Source: Burkholderia sp. 4M9327F10 (GTDB taxonomy: Bacteria > Pseudomonadota > Gammaproteobacteria > Burkholderiales > Burkholderiaceae). Taken from it: 64,000 nucleotides of DNA. Both the position numbers and the translations under genes were made by a program. How positions within the stretch are numbered: position 1 is the first letter of the stretch; each line of letters begins with the position of its first letter. Location: assembly GCF_005503145.1 (NCBI RefSeq), contig NZ_SCNV01000019.1, positions 1 to 64,000 of the forward strand, in the 5' to 3' direction. The notes under the pieces were generated by a model that worked only from the letters and a program-made list of their open reading frames with translations, was not told where the DNA came from and did not search any database. Positions 7,161 to 17,689 of the stretch are shown one piece after another.

Positions 7161-9422
7161 TTACCACTGGTAGGTCGCGCGTCCGATCACATTACGTCGC
7201 AAGCCATACGCGCAGTAGTTCTCGCCCTGGCAGTTGACGTAGATACGATCGAACAGGTTCTGCGCATTCACCGAAAAGCGCCAGTGTTCAATGTCGTAAT
7301 GAACCGCAGCGTCGTACAGCGTGACCGACGCCATCCTTAAGGTGTTAGCCTCATCGCCGAACTGCGGACCCATGTAGCGCACGCCGCCGCCAAGACCAAA
7401 GCCTTTCAGCGGTCCCTGCTGGAAGGTCTTGTCGAGCCAGAGGCTCGCCATGTTGTGCGGGACGTTCACCGGCTGGTTGCCCGTGTATCCCTGATCGCTC
7501 GCGGTAATCAGCCCATCCATGTAGGTATAGGCGGCCGTGAGGTTCAGGCCGGCGCCGAGATCCGCGACACCTGAAAGCTCGATGCCACGCACCCGCACCC
7601 CGCCCGTCTGCACCACGTAGTTGCCTTGCGGGTGGTCGAAGTCTGTCTCGGTCACGTTCTTCTGCTGAATGTTGTACACAGACAGCATCGCGAAACTCTT
7701 CTGGCCGGGCGGCTGGTATTTGATACCTGCCTCGACGCTCTTGCCGGTGGTCGGCTTGAGCGGGGCTCCGTTGTATGTGGTGCCGAGGCCGGGCTGGAAC
7801 GATGTCGAATAGCTCACATACGGCGCAAAACCGTTGTCGAACAGATAGACGAGACCGGCGCGGTAGGTGAACCGCTGCTCGCTGTTGCTCTGGTCGGTCT
7901 GGCCCGTCAGCCGGTTGTCCTCGTCGGTGTTGGCCCAATCCTGACGCACCCCGAACGTCGCAGCCAGTTTGCCGAAGCGGATCTGGTCCTGGGCATAGAG
8001 GCCCGCCTGGTCGAGATGATGCTCCACACTGTAGTCGACACCGCCCAGCGTGATCGGTCCGCCATAGACCGGGTTGTACAGGTTGAGCGACGGCACCGAA
8101 GTCGCGTCGTTCTCGGCCCAGCGGTCAACCGAATGCAGGTAGTCGAAGCCGACCAGCGCCGTGTGCTGCAGCGGCCCCGTGCTGAACTTGAACTGCGCCT
8201 GGTTATCGACCGTGATAGTGTTGACGCTCGCCTGCGCCGCATACGCGTAGCGGTTGATCGTGGCGAGATCGTCCCGGAGCCCCGCGTCGCCGACGATGTC
8301 CTCGTCCAGGTTCACATGCGTATAGCGCACGTTCTGGCGCACGGTGAACCAGTCGTTGAAGCGATGTTCGAACTCGTAGCCGATCGCCGCTTCGGTGCGC
8401 CGGATCTCGTTGAAGTCAGGCTCGCCATCGAACACATTCGTGCCGATCTTGCCGTATGGACTTGCATACAGGGTGCCGATGGCCGGCAGGTCAGCGGTCG
8501 GATAGCTGCTGTTGCGATAGCTGAAATGCGAAAGCAGCGTGAAGGTGGTGTCGGCCGACGGCTTCCATGTCAGCGCAGGTGCAATGTAGAAGTGCTTGTC
8601 CGTCTGGTAGTCCACCTGCGAACCGGTGGTGCCCATATCCCCTGTCAGGCGGTACAGCAGCGTGCCGTCCTGGGTCACGGGCCCGCTGAAGTCGAAGCGC
8701 CCGCCCACTTCGCCATGACTGCCGGTATCGAGCGACACCTCGTGGATCGGGTCGTCGGTTGGCCGCTTGGTCACGAGATTGATCATGCCGCCGGGGATGT
8801 TCTGTCCGTACAGCACCGATGCAGGCCCGCGCAGCACATCGATACGCTCCAGGCCATATGGATTGACCGCAGGCGCGAGCAGCGTGAAATAGGTTTGGGT
8901 CGACAAGCCATCGACGAACGGAAACTGGTTCGGGAAGCCGCGCACCGTGAAGTAGTCGATCGTCGTGTTGAGTCCACCGTACTGCTCACCAATAACCCCC
9001 GGCGTATAGCGCAACGCCTGACCGACGGACTGCACCGCCTGATCCTGCATCTGCTCGGCTGTAATGACTGAGATCGACTGCGGCGTTTCGACAATAGGGG
9101 TATCCGTCTTGGTACCCGTCGCGCTGCGTTTGGCCACATAGCCATTCACCGGACCGGTTGCCGTTTCCTGTTCGCGCCCGCTTGACACCACAATCGGCTT
9201 CAGTTGCTGATTCTCCTGAACCTGGCCCGTCTGCTGCGCCGCCTGGGCCGGCGCCGGATTCGCCGCGGCACTCGACGCCGGATCGCTTTGCGCATGGGCG
9301 ACGCTCGCGAAAAACAGGTATGCAGCGACCGACGAGCCGCTCCGCTGCAACAAACCGCGAATTGCCACACCGCTAGCGAGGCGAACTGCCTCTTTCGACT
9401 CCTCCTGCCTGACTGCTTTCAT
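7161..9422 (-). CDS. TonB-dependent ferric-siderophore receptor (FhuA/FoxA-like)
   Basis: This 753-residue outer-membrane protein has a signal peptide ending near AHAQ (about residue 44), a TonB-box-like stretch (LKPIVVSS), and a plug domain. The plug contains TPQSISVITAEQMQDQ, the GFPNQFPFVDGL loop region and RIDVLRGPASVLYGQNIPGG. A 22-strand barrel follows, ending in an aromatic residue (ATYQW). There is no N-terminal signalling extension, so it should not act through a FecR/FecI cascade. It is the first gene of a unit with the PvdE-like exporter and the acylase. A Fur-box-like sequence lies about 130 nt upstream. It probably imports the ferric form of the locus product, but two other receptors in the window compete for that role. 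Confidence 0.92.
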   Translation of the reverse strand: MKAVRQEESKEAVRLASGVAIRGLLQRSGSSVAAYLFFASVAHAQSDPASSAAANPAPAQAAQQTGQVQENQQLKPIVVSSGREQETATGPVNGYVAKRSATGTKTDTPIVETPQSISVITAEQMQDQAVQSVGQALRYTPGVIGEQYGGLNTTIDYFTVRGFPNQFPFVDGLSTQTYFTLLAPAVNPYGLERIDVLRGPASVLYGQNIPGGMINLVTKRPTDDPIHEVSLDTGSHGEVGGRFDFSGPVTQDGTLLYRLTGDMGTTGSQVDYQTDKHFYIAPALTWKPSADTTFTLLSHFSYRNSSYPTADLPAIGTLYASPYGKIGTNVFDGEPDFNEIRRTEAAIGYEFEHRFNDWFTVRQNVRYTHVNLDEDIVGDAGLRDDLATINRYAYAAQASVNTITVDNQAQFKFSTGPLQHTALVGFDYLHSVDRWAENDATSVPSLNLYNPVYGGPITLGGVDYSVEHHLDQAGLYAQDQIRFGKLAATFGVRQDWANTDEDNRLTGQTDQSNSEQRFTYRAGLVYLFDNGFAPYVSYSTSFQPGLGTTYNGAPLKPTTGKSVEAGIKYQPPGQKSFAMLSVYNIQQKNVTETDFDHPQGNYVVQTGGVRVRGIELSGVADLGAGLNLTAAYTYMDGLITASDQGYTGNQPVNVPHNMASLWLDKTFQQGPLKGFGLGGGVRYMGPQFGDEANTLRMASVTLYDAAVHYDIEHWRFSVNAQNLFDRIYVNCQGENYCAYGLRRNVIGRATYQW

Positions 9423-9553
9423 TCCCCGACCTTCTCTTGCTATTTAAAGTTAGTAAAGATGATTCGCCACCACGGCCCCGCGCCTGTCGGGTCGATCTGC
9501 GTTGCCTGGCTCATTTTTCAGCTTCGAAATGGTACCGAAACGACATCCAAGAT

Positions 9554-9578
9554 GCAAATAACATTCATTCTCATTTAG
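9554..9578. promoter_or_regulatory. Fur-box-like site upstream of receptor/exporter/acylase unit
   Basis: Read on the minus strand this is CTAAATGAGAATGAATGTTA followed by TTTGC. It shares the AAATGAGAAT half with the clear Fur boxes at 55192 and 55357. It lies in the gap between NRPS B and the receptor, upstream of the receptor start at 9422. Confidence 0.6.
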
Positions 9579-9642
9579 ACAAAACCCGACGCGCTCCGTC
9601 CCGGAAGGCTCCCCCCTTTTGCACAGAGCGGGACGGTCGCGC

Positions 9643-9664
9643 GGGGCGGGAATTCTCCCGCCCC
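9643..9664 (-). terminator. GC-rich hairpin after NRPS B, possible terminator
   Basis: Arms GGGGCGGGA (9643-9651) and TCCCGCCCC (9656-9664) form a perfect 9-bp stem with a 4-nt loop. The hairpin begins 15 nt past the NRPS B stop codon in the minus direction. No clear U-tract follows, so it may be an RNA-stabilising end rather than a classic intrinsic terminator. Confidence 0.5.
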
Positions 9665-9679
9665 CAGCAGGAAGCCGCT

Positions 9680-12600
9680 TCAGATCTGGGCCATCAGTTC
9701 CAGCATGAGCGCGGCATCCGCTTCTTCTTGCCCGCTCGCCTTGCTATCTGCCGCGAGTTTTTCCGCCACCGCGTGCAGCGGCTGGTTCGTCATCAGCACG
9801 GCAAGCGGCGCTTCAAGCGCCAGTTGGCGCCGCAGCGCGGCCTGCACCTGCATCGCCGCCAGCGAATGGCCACCCAGTTCGAAAAACGTGTCGTCGCGGC
9901 CAACCGTGCTGACACCCAGAACCTCTGTCCAGATTTGCGCGAGTGCAATTTCAGTTTCGCTGTGCGGCGGGTTGAACGCTTGTCCGCGATCCTCCTGCGC
10001 GGGCAGCGGCAAGGCATGGCGGTCGATCTTGCCGCCAGGGCTGAGCGGCATGGCGTCGAGCATCATCACCGTAGACGGGATCATGTAGTCCGGCAGCGAC
10101 CCGGCGAGTCTCGCGCGCAGCGCAGCACCGTCGACGCTTTGCGCGGAAAGGGGGGCGGCACTGGCGTCGGCGGACAGCGCCCGCGTCACGTACGCCAGAA
10201 TCCTCAGGCCCCCGGCTCCTTCACGCGCAACCACCGCGGCCTCGCGCACCTCCGGCATACCGAGCAGATGCGCTTCGATCTCGCCGAGTTCGACGCGGAA
10301 TCCGCGCACCTTCACCTGATGGTCGGCACGGCCGAGATAGTCGAGCGCGCCTTGTTCGTTCCAGCGGACGATGTCGCCCGTGCGATACAACCGGCCGCCC
10401 GGCTGCGGTGCAAACGGATCGGCGATGAAGCGCTCCGCGGTGAGACCGGGACGCTGGTGATAGCCGCGCGCCAGCAGCGCCCCACCGATATACAGTTCGC
10501 CCGCGACGCCCACCGGCACCGGTTCGAGCCGGGCATCGAGCACGGCAAGGCGGCGGCCGGCCAGCGGCGTGCCGAGAGGAATCTGCGATGGCACGGCCGC
10601 TTGCGGCAGCAGGTACGGCGCGCAGTCGAATGCGGTGGCCGTCACGGTGGCTTCGCTAGGCCCGTAAGTGTTCGCCAGTTCGATGCGCGCGAGCCCCGCG
10701 GCGCGCCATGCCCGCACGCCGTCGGCCGGCATCGCTTCGCCGCCCGCGTGCACACGGCGCAAGCTCGCGCAGGCCGCCGCGGCGCGCGGATGGGCGGCGA
10801 AATCCTGGGCGAGCACGTTCCAGTAAGCAGTCGTGAGGTCGGCAACGGTAATCCGGCCGGACTCGACTTCGTCAAGGAAGCGCTCGCTGCTCCACAACTC
10901 CGGACCGCGCAGGATCACCGCGGCGCCTGAGCACAGCGACGGAAATACCTGCTCGACGAAGCCGTCGAAATTGAAGGTGGAAAACTGCAGGACACGATCG
11001 CTGCAGCTCAGGCCAAACAGATCGATCGACACACACGTATGCTGTGCAAGTGCCGCATGCGCAATGCCGACGCCTTTTGGACGCCCCGTCGAACCCGACG
11101 TGTAGATGAGGTAGGCAAGCTGCTCGCCGTGTACGGCGACCAGCGGATCGTGATCGGGTTGGCCGTCGCCGCAGCGGCTCACGTCGAGCGTTACGACGCC
11201 CTGGGGAGCCGGCACGTCGGCCGCCCCCGGCGCCGTCAACGCGAACTCGATGCCGCTGTCCTGTGTCATCCATGCAATCCGGTCTGCCGGATACGCCGGG
11301 TCCAGCGGAACATAAGCGGCGCCGGTTTTGAGCACGCCAAGCAACGCGACGATCATGTCGATCGAGCGGTCAATCGCCACGCCCACGCGCGACTCCGGTC
11401 CGACGCCATGCGCCAGCAACCGATGCGCGATCCGGTTGGCGCGGCGGTTCAGCGTGCCGTAGTCGATGGATTCGGCGCCGAGCACCAGCGCCTGGGCGTC
11501 CGGACGCAAGCGCGCCTGAGCCGCGATGCGCAGGTGCACCGGCGTGGTGTCGAGCGCGGCGCCATCGGTCTGGCAGGCATCGCCCCAGTTCTGCAACTGC
11601 GCCAGCTCGTCGGCCGACAGCATCGGCACGTCGGCAAGCGCACGAGCCGGGTCGGCTGCAAACGCATCGAGGAGATTCGAAAGATGCGCCGCAATGCGCT
11701 CGATCTGCGCGGCATCGAATGCGTCGTGGGCGTACGCGAAGTCGATGCGCAAGCCGCCGTCCGCCACAGCGTCCGCCTGCGTGCGCTGTGCATGCGTCAC
11801 CGAAAGCGTGAGCGGGTAATTCGTCTGCTCGCTCGCCTGCAGGTTGGAGAACGTCAGCCCCTGAGGAGCAGCCGATCGCAGCGTGTCGTCGACCGGATAG
11901 TTTTCGAACACGACGATGCTGTCGAAAAGCGGCTGCCCGCCTTCAAGCTGCGCCCAGCGCTGGATATCGTAGAGCGCAATGTGCTCGTGCTCGCGTGCGG
12001 CAATGCCTTGCTGCTGAATCTGCTCGAGCCAGTGCGCGACACTCGCCGCAGGCCGCGGCTCCGCGACCACCGGAATCGTGTTGATGAAAAGTCCCAGCGT
12101 GCGCTGCGCATCGGCAAGCGCTTCGGGCCGTCCCGCGACCGTCGCGCCGAACGTGACCGCGCGCTGGCCGGTATAGCGCTGCAGCAACAGCAGCCACGCG
12201 GCCTGCACGAGCGTGTTGAGTGTCACGCGCTGCGCCTTCGCAAAGCGCAGCCAGTGACCGGTGCGTCCGGCATCGAAGGCAAGCGTCTTGCTGCCGAACA
12301 GCGCGCTCGCTGTCTTGGCGTGATCTGCGTCGGGTTTGGTCAGTGCGGCGCCCAATAGCGTCGGTCCGTCGAGTCGCGCGACCTGGGCGCGCCACCAGTT
12401 TTCGCTCGACGTGTCGCCCGCCGCCGCGCGGCCCGCCAGCCACGCGATGAAGTCCCGATAGCGTCCAGGCTTCGCGTCCGCTACTGCGCCGAGTGCTGTG
12501 CCCTCATAACGCCGCAGCACTTCAGCCAGCAACTGAGCCATGCTCCAGCCGTCAAGCAGCGCATGATGGAAAGTCCAGACGAAGTGATGACGGCGCTCCG

Positions 12601-15600
12601 CGGTGCGAATCAGCGCAAGGCGCAACAACGCAGGCTGTTCGATATCGAAACCGGCTGCGATGTCAGCGGCGGCGAACGCATCGAGCGCGGCGGCAACTTC
12701 GTTGTTGCCGCGCCAGTCTTTCTCGATGAACGGCAGCGTCACGTGACGCGCAACCCACTGACGTGGCGCGTCGTCGAACTGCAGGAAACCCGTGCGCAAC
12801 ACATCGTGGCGCGCAACGACCGCTTCCCACGCCGCGCGAAACCGCGCGCAGTCCAGACCGTCGATATCGACGCGCAACTGGTTCACATAGGCGCCCGGCT
12901 GCTCGCCGAGCAAGCTATGAAATACGATTCCCGTTTGCATCGGCGCAAGCGGGTAGAGATCCGCTACGTTGGATGCGCTGACCGGCAACGTGTCGAGGCG
13001 CACCTGATCGATTGCGGCCAGCGGGACATCCGAAGGCGTGATGCCGCTCGCACTGCTCGTGCAGTGCTCGATCAGCGCCAGCAGTTCCGCATGCAGATCG
13101 CGCGCGAGCGCGCCGAGTGCCGCTTCATCGTAGCGGTCGCCGCGGCGGTGCAGCAGCGTCAAGGACATTTCGCCATCCAGCACCTGGCCCATGACTTCGA
13201 GGGCATGCGCGACGGCGGCTTGCGGGTCCTGCGACGCGCCGGTGCGTTCGGACGCGAGTTGCCATTGCGCGTCGCCGCCCAGCGTGCCGTCCAGTTGTCC
13301 AAGGTAATTGAACACGACATCGGCATGGGTCACGGCAGCAAGCGCCGCGCGCTGCTGCGGCGCGCCGAGATACTTCAGGATGCCGAAACCGATGCCAGAG
13401 CCGGGAACCGCGCGCAAATCCTCCTTGACCCGTTTGAGCGCCGCCGGCAGGTCTCCCATGGGTTGCAGGCACACCGGATACAGGCTTGTGAACCACCCCA
13501 CAGTACGGCTTAAATCCGCGTCAACGAAATGCGCGTCGCGGCCATGGCCTTCAAGGTCGATCCGCAGCGTGTCGACACCTGCAAAGCGGCACAACACCCG
13601 GCCTAGTGCGGCCAGCAGCAGATCGTTGATCTGCGTGCGGTACGCAGCCGGTGCCTCTTGCAGCAAACGGCGCGTGAGATGCCGGTCGAGCCGCAACGCC
13701 GCGCTCACCGGCACAGGCGCGCGCTGCTCGACGCGTGCGGTGTAGGGCAACGCAGAGGGAACGGCGGCCAGCGCTTGCCAGTACGCAAGCTGCGCATCGA
13801 GCGCCGGTGTCCGCGCGGCGGTTTGCAGTTGACGGGCGAAGGCCTGATATGAGGTCGTGCGCGGCGGCAGCGCAATGGGCTTGCCTTCGGCGAGCTGGGT
13901 GCAGGCAAGTTGCAGATCGCCCAACAGCACGCGCCACGACACCGCATCGACAGCCAGGTGATGAATCACGATGAACAGGCGCCAGCTCCCGTCGTCGATC
14001 GCAAGCGCCGTGGCGCGGACCAGCGGGCCGTCGGTCAGATTCAGACTGCGTTGGGCGCGATCGCAATGCGCCTCGATATCCTGCACGCGTACGCCGGTTT
14101 CCAACTGCAACAGTGGCGCGGCTTCGGCACCGGCGTAGCGCTGCACCCATGCAGCGCCGTCTTCGTGCGATGGCTCGCGAGACTCGAAACGCAGTCGCAG
14201 ACAGTCATGGTGCGCGACCAGTGCACGCAGCGCCTGATCGAGATGAACCAGGTCTGGCGCGCTTTGCCTGCACAGCAAGACCGACTGATTCCAGTGATGG
14301 CGCTGCGGCATACGCTGCGCGAAGAACCATGACTGGATGGGCAGAAGTGGAATGGCCTCGTCGAGTTCGACGCGCGTGTTTGCCGCCTCGCTGTCTTGTG
14401 TGCTTTCATCGGCCTTTACGGCGCAAGCGGCGAGTTGCGCGATTGTTTGTTGCTCGAACACCTGACGCGCGCTCAGCACCAAACCCGCCTGGCGTGCGCG
14501 GGCGACGATCTGCAAGCTCAGGATCGAATCGCCGCCGAGGTCGAAGAAGTTGTCATGCCGGCCGATAGGCGCGACGTTCAGCAGTTGCGACCAGATCGCC
14601 GCCAGTTGCGTCTCCGTCTCGCCCTGCGGCGCTTCCCGCACGCTGTCGTCCGCGGCGGCGGCCTGCGGCTGCGGCAGCGCGCGCCGCTCCACCTTGCCAT
14701 TCACGCCCAGCGGCAGCGACGCCAGCGCCACGATCCGCCACGGCACCATGTAGTCCGGTACGGCCTTCGCAAGCTGCGCCTTCAGGTCTGCTACGTCCAG
14801 TGCTTCTGTGTCTGCTTCCGCATCTGTGCCGCTCGCCGCCTCCGGTGTCACGTACGCCACCAGCCGGCCTTCGTGCGCAACCACCACCGCCTCGCGCACC
14901 CCGTCCAGTTCCGCGAGCCGCGCCTCCAGCTCACCCAGTTCGATACGGAAGCCCCGGATCTTCACCTGGTGGTCCAGCCGTCCCAGGTAGTCCAGCACCC
15001 CATCCCCACGCCAGCGCACCAGGTCGCCCGTGCGGTACAGGCGCGACCCGCTGCCCTTCGTATCGAACGGGTCCGGCACGAAGCGCTCCGCGGTTAGCCC
15101 CGGTCGTCCCAGATAGCCGCGCGCCAGTCCCGCGCCGCCCAGGTACAGCTCACCCGCCACGCCACGTGGCACAGGCTCCATGCGGGAATCGAGCACCCAC
15201 GTCTGCGTGGCTGCAATCGGTGCGCCGATCGGCACTGCCAGGCCCGCTTCCGCACGGCACTGCCACGCGGTCACGTCGATCGCCGCCTCGGTCGGTCCGT
15301 ACAGGTTGTGCAGTTCGACACCTGGCAGTACCTCGAATACGCGGTTCTGCAGTTCAGCCGGCAGGGCCTCGCCGCTGCACACGATGCGCCTGAGCACGTC
15401 TGCGCAGCGCGACGCGTGCTCGCTTGCGACAAACGCCTGCAGCATCGACGGCACGAAATGCAGCGTGCTCACCTGATGCGTGACGATCGCCGCAGCCAGT
15501 TGTGCCGGATCGCGGTGCGCACCCGGTGCAGCCACCGCCAGGCGGGCGCCCACCATCAGCGGCCAGAAAAATTCCCACACCGAGACGTCGAAGCTGAACG

Positions 15601-17680
15601 GCGTCTTCTGCAGCACCGTTTCACCGCGTTGCAGCCCGTAGGCGCGCTGCATCCATTCGAGGCGGTTGTACAGCGCATCGTGACGGTTGCCCACGCCCTT
15701 CGGGCGGCCGGTGGAGCCGGATGTATAGATCACATAGGCCAGGTTCGCGCCATGCAGCGGGACTTCGGGATTGCGCGCGTCCTCTTCGGTGCAATCCAGC
15801 GTATCCAGTTCGATGCGGCGCACGCCCGTCACCTCAGGCAGCACGATCCCGGACTGGCACAGCAGCAGGCCAATGCCGCTGTCCTCCTGCATGTACGCGA
15901 GGCGCTCGGCCGGATACGACGGGTCCAGCGGCACATACGCCGCGCCCGCCTTCATGATCGCCAGCAGCGCCACCACCAGTTCCACCGAGCGTTCCGCCGC
16001 CACGCCCACCTTCGATTCCACGCCCACGCCCTGCCTCGCCAGCCAGTGCGCCAACCGGTTCGCCTGGGCGTTCAGTTCGCCGTAGCTCAGCGATGCGCCG
16101 CCGAACACCAGCGCCTCATCGTCAGAGTGGCTGGCCGCATGACGCTCAAACAGACGGTGCACAGGTTCGCGATACTCGTAGCGCTCGTCGTTGCGGCTCC
16201 AGTGTTCGTTCTCGCGCCGCTCTTCCTCGCCCAGCAGCGGCACTTCGCTCACGGCGACGTCACTGCCTTCGCGCGTGATCGCCTCGAGCAGAGCCTGGTA
16301 ATGATTCGCCATACGTTCGATGGTCTGTACATCGAACAGTTCACGCGCATAGGCAAAGCTCAGCGAGAACCTGCCGTCCTGTTCTTCCCGCGTGTCGAGC
16401 AACAGTTCGAACTGTGCCATGACGTTGGGCAATGCATAGGGTTCGATCGCGAGGCCGGGCAGTTGCTGCAGCGCGCGCCAGTCGCGTCGCTGATGATTGA
16501 ACATCACCTGGAACAGCGGACTATGGCTCAGGCTGCGCGGCAGATGCAGACCATCGACCAGCGCGTCGAACGGCAGGTCCTGGTGAGCCTGCGCACCCAC
16601 GGTCGCTTCGCGCACCTGCGCCAGCAGTGCGGACGGGGTCGTCGATGCATCGAGACGGCTCGCCAGCACCTGCGTGTTCACGAAGAAACCAATCAGGCCT
16701 TCCGTCTCGACCCGATGACGGTTCGCCACCGGCACGCCAGTACGCACTTCAGCCTGCCCGCTATAGCGGTACAGCAATGCATGGAACGCCGCCAGCAGCA
16801 CCATGAACGGCGTCGCCGAAGCGCGCTGTGCGCAGGCACGCACCGCCGCTGAAAGCGTTGGCGGCAGGTCGACGTTCAGGCGCTCTGCATGATACTCAGC
16901 TTGCGCGGGACGCGGCGAGTCAGTGGGCAACGCCAGCACCGGATGCTCATTGCCCAGCGCGCCGCGCCAGTACGCAAGCTGCCGTTCGCGCTCGCCCGCG
17001 TCGAGCCAGTCGCGCTGCCACGCCGCGTAATCGGCGTACTGCACAGGCAGTGGCGCGAGCGGCAGCTCACCGCCCAGCACAGCGGCACGGTAATGCGCCA
17101 CCAGTTCGTCGAGCAGCACCTGCACCGACCAGCCATCCGACACGATGTGATGCATCGACAGCGCCAGCAGATGCTCCTGCTCGTTCACGCTGAATAGCGC
17201 CACCCGCAGCAGCGGACCCTGCGCGAGATCGAACGGCTCGGAAGCCAGCGCGCGCGCGGCGCCGTCCAGCCCTTCGGCCGGCAGTGTTGCTTCACGCCAG
17301 TCGAGTTGCGCGTCTGAGTCGATCTGCTGTCCGACCCGGCCTGCGTCATCGGCCACAAAGCGCGTGCGCAGTACCTCATGACGCGCAACGATTGCCTCGA
17401 AGCTCGCACGCAGCGCCGCACGGTTCACCTCGCCTTGCAGGCGCAAGCCGCCCGCCACGTGATACGCACTGCTTTCCGGCGACAGTTGCCACAGGAACCA
17501 CTGACGCTGCTGCGCATAGGAAACCGGCAGCGATTGCTCCGCCGTCCGGGTTCGCGACAGGATAGGCAACTGCGCGGGCGTCACGCCCTGCTCGACCATT
17601 TTTTGCCAGAACAACTGCCGTTTTTCCGGCGTCAGTTCGATGAAGCGCTCTGCAATGCGCTGTGCCTTGTCTTTTTCCAT
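9680..17680 (-). CDS. NRPS B: modules 3-4, C-A(Ser)-PCP-E-C-A(X)-PCP
   Basis: This 2666-residue synthetase starts with a short docking-like helix, then C3 (about 50-480, HHIVSDG) and A3 (about 510-1000). The A3 pocket reads DVWHVSLID, a textbook Ser code. PCP3 (GGDS near 1052) is followed by an epimerisation domain (about 1110-1530; HHLAVDAVSW, EGHGR), so D-Ser is expected. C4 (about 1570-2010, HHALLDG, PLAPMQTG start) is of the DCL type, as needed after an E domain. A4 (about 2045-2550) has pocket DGEDHGTVT, close to codes I remember for pyoverdine Lys modules. PCP4 has GGHS near 2603. There is no release domain, so the chain must pass to another NRPS. The gene starts 9 nt after NRPS A. The C3-A3 DNA is almost identical to the last module of NRPS A. 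Confidence 0.93.
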   Translation of the reverse strand: MEKDKAQRIAERFIELTPEKRQLFWQKMVEQGVTPAQLPILSRTRTAEQSLPVSYAQQRQWFLWQLSPESSAYHVAGGLRLQGEVNRAALRASFEAIVARHEVLRTRFVADDAGRVGQQIDSDAQLDWREATLPAEGLDGAARALASEPFDLAQGPLLRVALFSVNEQEHLLALSMHHIVSDGWSVQVLLDELVAHYRAAVLGGELPLAPLPVQYADYAAWQRDWLDAGERERQLAYWRGALGNEHPVLALPTDSPRPAQAEYHAERLNVDLPPTLSAAVRACAQRASATPFMVLLAAFHALLYRYSGQAEVRTGVPVANRHRVETEGLIGFFVNTQVLASRLDASTTPSALLAQVREATVGAQAHQDLPFDALVDGLHLPRSLSHSPLFQVMFNHQRRDWRALQQLPGLAIEPYALPNVMAQFELLLDTREEQDGRFSLSFAYARELFDVQTIERMANHYQALLEAITREGSDVAVSEVPLLGEEERRENEHWSRNDERYEYREPVHRLFERHAASHSDDEALVFGGASLSYGELNAQANRLAHWLARQGVGVESKVGVAAERSVELVVALLAIMKAGAAYVPLDPSYPAERLAYMQEDSGIGLLLCQSGIVLPEVTGVRRIELDTLDCTEEDARNPEVPLHGANLAYVIYTSGSTGRPKGVGNRHDALYNRLEWMQRAYGLQRGETVLQKTPFSFDVSVWEFFWPLMVGARLAVAAPGAHRDPAQLAAAIVTHQVSTLHFVPSMLQAFVASEHASRCADVLRRIVCSGEALPAELQNRVFEVLPGVELHNLYGPTEAAIDVTAWQCRAEAGLAVPIGAPIAATQTWVLDSRMEPVPRGVAGELYLGGAGLARGYLGRPGLTAERFVPDPFDTKGSGSRLYRTGDLVRWRGDGVLDYLGRLDHQVKIRGFRIELGELEARLAELDGVREAVVVAHEGRLVAYVTPEAASGTDAEADTEALDVADLKAQLAKAVPDYMVPWRIVALASLPLGVNGKVERRALPQPQAAAADDSVREAPQGETETQLAAIWSQLLNVAPIGRHDNFFDLGGDSILSLQIVARARQAGLVLSARQVFEQQTIAQLAACAVKADESTQDSEAANTRVELDEAIPLLPIQSWFFAQRMPQRHHWNQSVLLCRQSAPDLVHLDQALRALVAHHDCLRLRFESREPSHEDGAAWVQRYAGAEAAPLLQLETGVRVQDIEAHCDRAQRSLNLTDGPLVRATALAIDDGSWRLFIVIHHLAVDAVSWRVLLGDLQLACTQLAEGKPIALPPRTTSYQAFARQLQTAARTPALDAQLAYWQALAAVPSALPYTARVEQRAPVPVSAALRLDRHLTRRLLQEAPAAYRTQINDLLLAALGRVLCRFAGVDTLRIDLEGHGRDAHFVDADLSRTVGWFTSLYPVCLQPMGDLPAALKRVKEDLRAVPGSGIGFGILKYLGAPQQRAALAAVTHADVVFNYLGQLDGTLGGDAQWQLASERTGASQDPQAAVAHALEVMGQVLDGEMSLTLLHRRGDRYDEAALGALARDLHAELLALIEHCTSSASGITPSDVPLAAIDQVRLDTLPVSASNVADLYPLAPMQTGIVFHSLLGEQPGAYVNQLRVDIDGLDCARFRAAWEAVVARHDVLRTGFLQFDDAPRQWVARHVTLPFIEKDWRGNNEVAAALDAFAAADIAAGFDIEQPALLRLALIRTAERRHHFVWTFHHALLDGWSMAQLLAEVLRRYEGTALGAVADAKPGRYRDFIAWLAGRAAAGDTSSENWWRAQVARLDGPTLLGAALTKPDADHAKTASALFGSKTLAFDAGRTGHWLRFAKAQRVTLNTLVQAAWLLLLQRYTGQRAVTFGATVAGRPEALADAQRTLGLFINTIPVVAEPRPAASVAHWLEQIQQQGIAAREHEHIALYDIQRWAQLEGGQPLFDSIVVFENYPVDDTLRSAAPQGLTFSNLQASEQTNYPLTLSVTHAQRTQADAVADGGLRIDFAYAHDAFDAAQIERIAAHLSNLLDAFAADPARALADVPMLSADELAQLQNWGDACQTDGAALDTTPVHLRIAAQARLRPDAQALVLGAESIDYGTLNRRANRIAHRLLAHGVGPESRVGVAIDRSIDMIVALLGVLKTGAAYVPLDPAYPADRIAWMTQDSGIEFALTAPGAADVPAPQGVVTLDVSRCGDGQPDHDPLVAVHGEQLAYLIYTSGSTGRPKGVGIAHAALAQHTCVSIDLFGLSCSDRVLQFSTFNFDGFVEQVFPSLCSGAAVILRGPELWSSERFLDEVESGRITVADLTTAYWNVLAQDFAAHPRAAAACASLRRVHAGGEAMPADGVRAWRAAGLARIELANTYGPSEATVTATAFDCAPYLLPQAAVPSQIPLGTPLAGRRLAVLDARLEPVPVGVAGELYIGGALLARGYHQRPGLTAERFIADPFAPQPGGRLYRTGDIVRWNEQGALDYLGRADHQVKVRGFRVELGEIEAHLLGMPEVREAAVVAREGAGGLRILAYVTRALSADASAAPLSAQSVDGAALRARLAGSLPDYMIPSTVMMLDAMPLSPGGKIDRHALPLPAQEDRGQAFNPPHSETEIALAQIWTEVLGVSTVGRDDTFFELGGHSLAAMQVQAALRRQLALEAPLAVLMTNQPLHAVAEKLAADSKASGQEEADAALMLELMAQI
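14536..17518. repeat. Long direct repeat, copy 1 (Ser module C-A-PCP of NRPS B)
   Basis: This stretch is almost identical to 17881-20872 over most of its length (offset 3345 at the left end, 3354 at the right end). It covers C3, A3 and the start of PCP3. Identity breaks in a patch around 16130-16430 (the C-A linker) and in a short stretch near 16830-16910, and then resumes. Confidence 0.9.
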
Positions 17681-17689
17681 GAGTCTTGC

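Noticed and set aside
9437..16852. Several plus-strand ORFs of 300-514 codons across NRPS B
   Set aside because: They mirror the NRPS reading frame, are rich in Arg, His and Gln, and recur in the same form in the repeated module. They are antisense artefacts.
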